This document shows, piece after piece, positions 47,952 through 48,731 of a stretch of DNA of 48,731 bases. Where the stretch lies: positions 1-48,731 of the forward strand of contig CAJYIY010000024.1 in NCBI GenBank assembly GCA_913775305.1, given 5' to 3'. The notes beneath the pieces are model-generated. The model saw only the letters and a list, made by a program, of their open reading frames with translations. It searched no databases and was not told where the DNA came from. Both the position numbers and the translations under genes were made by a program. Origin of the DNA: an uncultured Erwinia sp. GTDB taxonomy: Bacteria; Pseudomonadota; Gammaproteobacteria; Enterobacterales; Enterobacteriaceae. Positions within the stretch are counted from its first letter, which is position 1. Every line of letters starts with the position of its first letter.

Positions 47952-48731
47952 AGACCACTGCGTCAGCGGTGGCAAAGCCGGTACCCGATGTTTCACATTA
48001 CAACTTTTTCCAGTTGGTCGAGCTCCTCCACCAACTGGCGGTAGCGTGGGAAAACAGCGGCGGGACGCCCGATCCGGCCAGTGAGGCGATTCGCTTTAAA
48101 TCAACGGCCAGTCTGGCGTTTCCGGCGCGGGATGTTATCGGGCTGGAAGTCACCGGGCGCGGTCAGTTTGAGATGGAAGTCTCGTTTCTCGGTTTGCACG
48201 GCAGCCAGTCGCCGCTGCCCGGCTACTACCTGGACTCGCTGGCCTGGGAGGATGCACAGAATGAAAATCGGCTGACGGATTTCCTTAACGTCTTTAACCA
48301 CCGGTTAATCACCTTACTCCATCAGATATGGCGCAAGTATCGCTACTACATCTGTTTTCAGCAGGGCGGTACGGACGACGTGTCGCAGCGGATGTTTGCG
48401 CTGGTGGGCCTGGGCAGTCCGGTGATCCGCAATAAGCTGCAGATCAACCACAGCAGGATGCTGGCTTACGCCGGGCTGCTCGCCAGCCCGGGCAGAGCAC
48501 CTGAAGTGATCTGTAGCCTGGTATCACACTGCTTCAGTCTCGCCAATGTCACCTTACGCAGCTGGCAGCTGCGTAAGGTGAATATCGCGCCCGAACAGCA
48601 AAACCGGCTGGGGCAGAAGATCAGGCTGCGTGGCAAAAAGTACCTGGAAAAATCGGTGCTGGGGAGCAACTTCTCCATCGGCTCCCGGGTTGCCGACCGT
48701 AGCGGCAAGTTCATGTTGTGTCTCAATCAGC
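47915..48731 (+). CDS. tssG: TssG, T6SS baseplate protein, 3' end outside window
   Basis: The frame begins at ATG 47915 (MAGTDGTAHVDLETTAS) with AGGA 9 nt upstream, overlaps tssF by 37 nt and stays open to the last base. The 272 codons seen cover most of a typical TssG (about 330-350). Family features are FFQLVELLHQLAVAWE, EAIRFKSTASLAFPARDV, GLHGSQSPLPGYYLDSL and DFLNVFNHRLITLLHQIWRKYRYY. Further tss genes should lie beyond the window. Confidence 0.94.
   Translation, partial: MAGTDGTAHVDLETTASAVAKPVPDVSHYNFFQLVELLHQLAVAWENSGGTPDPASEAIRFKSTASLAFPARDVIGLEVTGRGQFEMEVSFLGLHGSQSPLPGYYLDSLAWEDAQNENRLTDFLNVFNHRLITLLHQIWRKYRYYICFQQGGTDDVSQRMFALVGLGSPVIRNKLQINHSRMLAYAGLLASPGRAPEVICSLVSHCFSLANVTLRSWQLRKVNIAPEQQNRLGQKIRLRGKKYLEKSVLGSNFSIGSRVADRSGKFMLCLNQ

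Overview
The window is an enterobacterial chromosome segment. The left two thirds follow the Escherichia coli gene order around the terminus side of the chromosome (rlmL-uup-pqiABC-rmf-fabA-lonH-matP-ompA-sulA-sxy-yccS/F-helD-mgsA-yccT-yccU-rlmI-yccX-tusE-yccA-tRNA-Ser-agp-yccJ/wrbA-rut). The right part follows the sdiA-yecF-uvrY-uvrC-pgsA-tRNA-Gly neighbourhood. Protein identities to E. coli look high but not species-level, and several accessory differences (an AHL synthase beside sdiA, a type VI secretion cluster, a reduced rut operon) point to a plant- or environment-associated relative, most likely Erwiniaceae (Pantoea/Erwinia type). The genus cannot be fixed from sequence reading alone.

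Layout. 1-7 kb: rRNA methyltransferase RlmL (5' end outside the window), the ABC-F ATPase Uup and the PqiABC lipid-transport operon. 7-12.5 kb: rmf with a tiny Cys-rich leader ORF, fabA with FabR/FadR operators, lonH, matP, ompA and the SOS gene sulA with its LexA box. 12.7-23 kb: competence regulator sxy, membrane proteins YccS/YccF, helicase IV, methylglyoxal synthase, curli-related YccT, CoA-binding YccU, RlmI, acylphosphatase, TusE and YccA. hspQ, which lies between yccU and rlmI in E. coli, is absent. 23-25.4 kb: two identical tRNA-Ser(UGA) genes, each with its own promoter and terminator, then a glucose-1-phosphatase carrying an unusual Ala/Lys-rich tail of about 123 residues. 25.5-35 kb: an aldehyde dehydrogenase, yccJ-wrbA, a drug/metabolite transporter, and a pyrimidine-degradation operon rutABCDF that lacks rutE and rutG, with divergent rutR and then cycA.

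35-42 kb is the regulatory heart: an SdiA orthologue is followed on the same strand by a RhlI-like acyl-homoserine lactone synthase. A 20-bp lux-box-like palindrome and mutually exclusive hairpins lie between them. Next come a GlpM-family membrane protein, yecF, the BarA partner UvrY, UvrC, PgsA and tRNA-Gly(GCC). 42.6 kb to the end: the start of a type VI secretion cluster (hcp divergent from tssB-tssC-tssE-tssF-tssG), which leaves the window inside tssG.

Points most worth following: the SdiA/AHL-synthase pair with its altered synthase loop and structured leader, the tailed Agp, the cysteine-rich leader ORF whose stop overlaps the rmf ribosome-binding site, and the rut operon missing its malonic-semialdehyde reductase.
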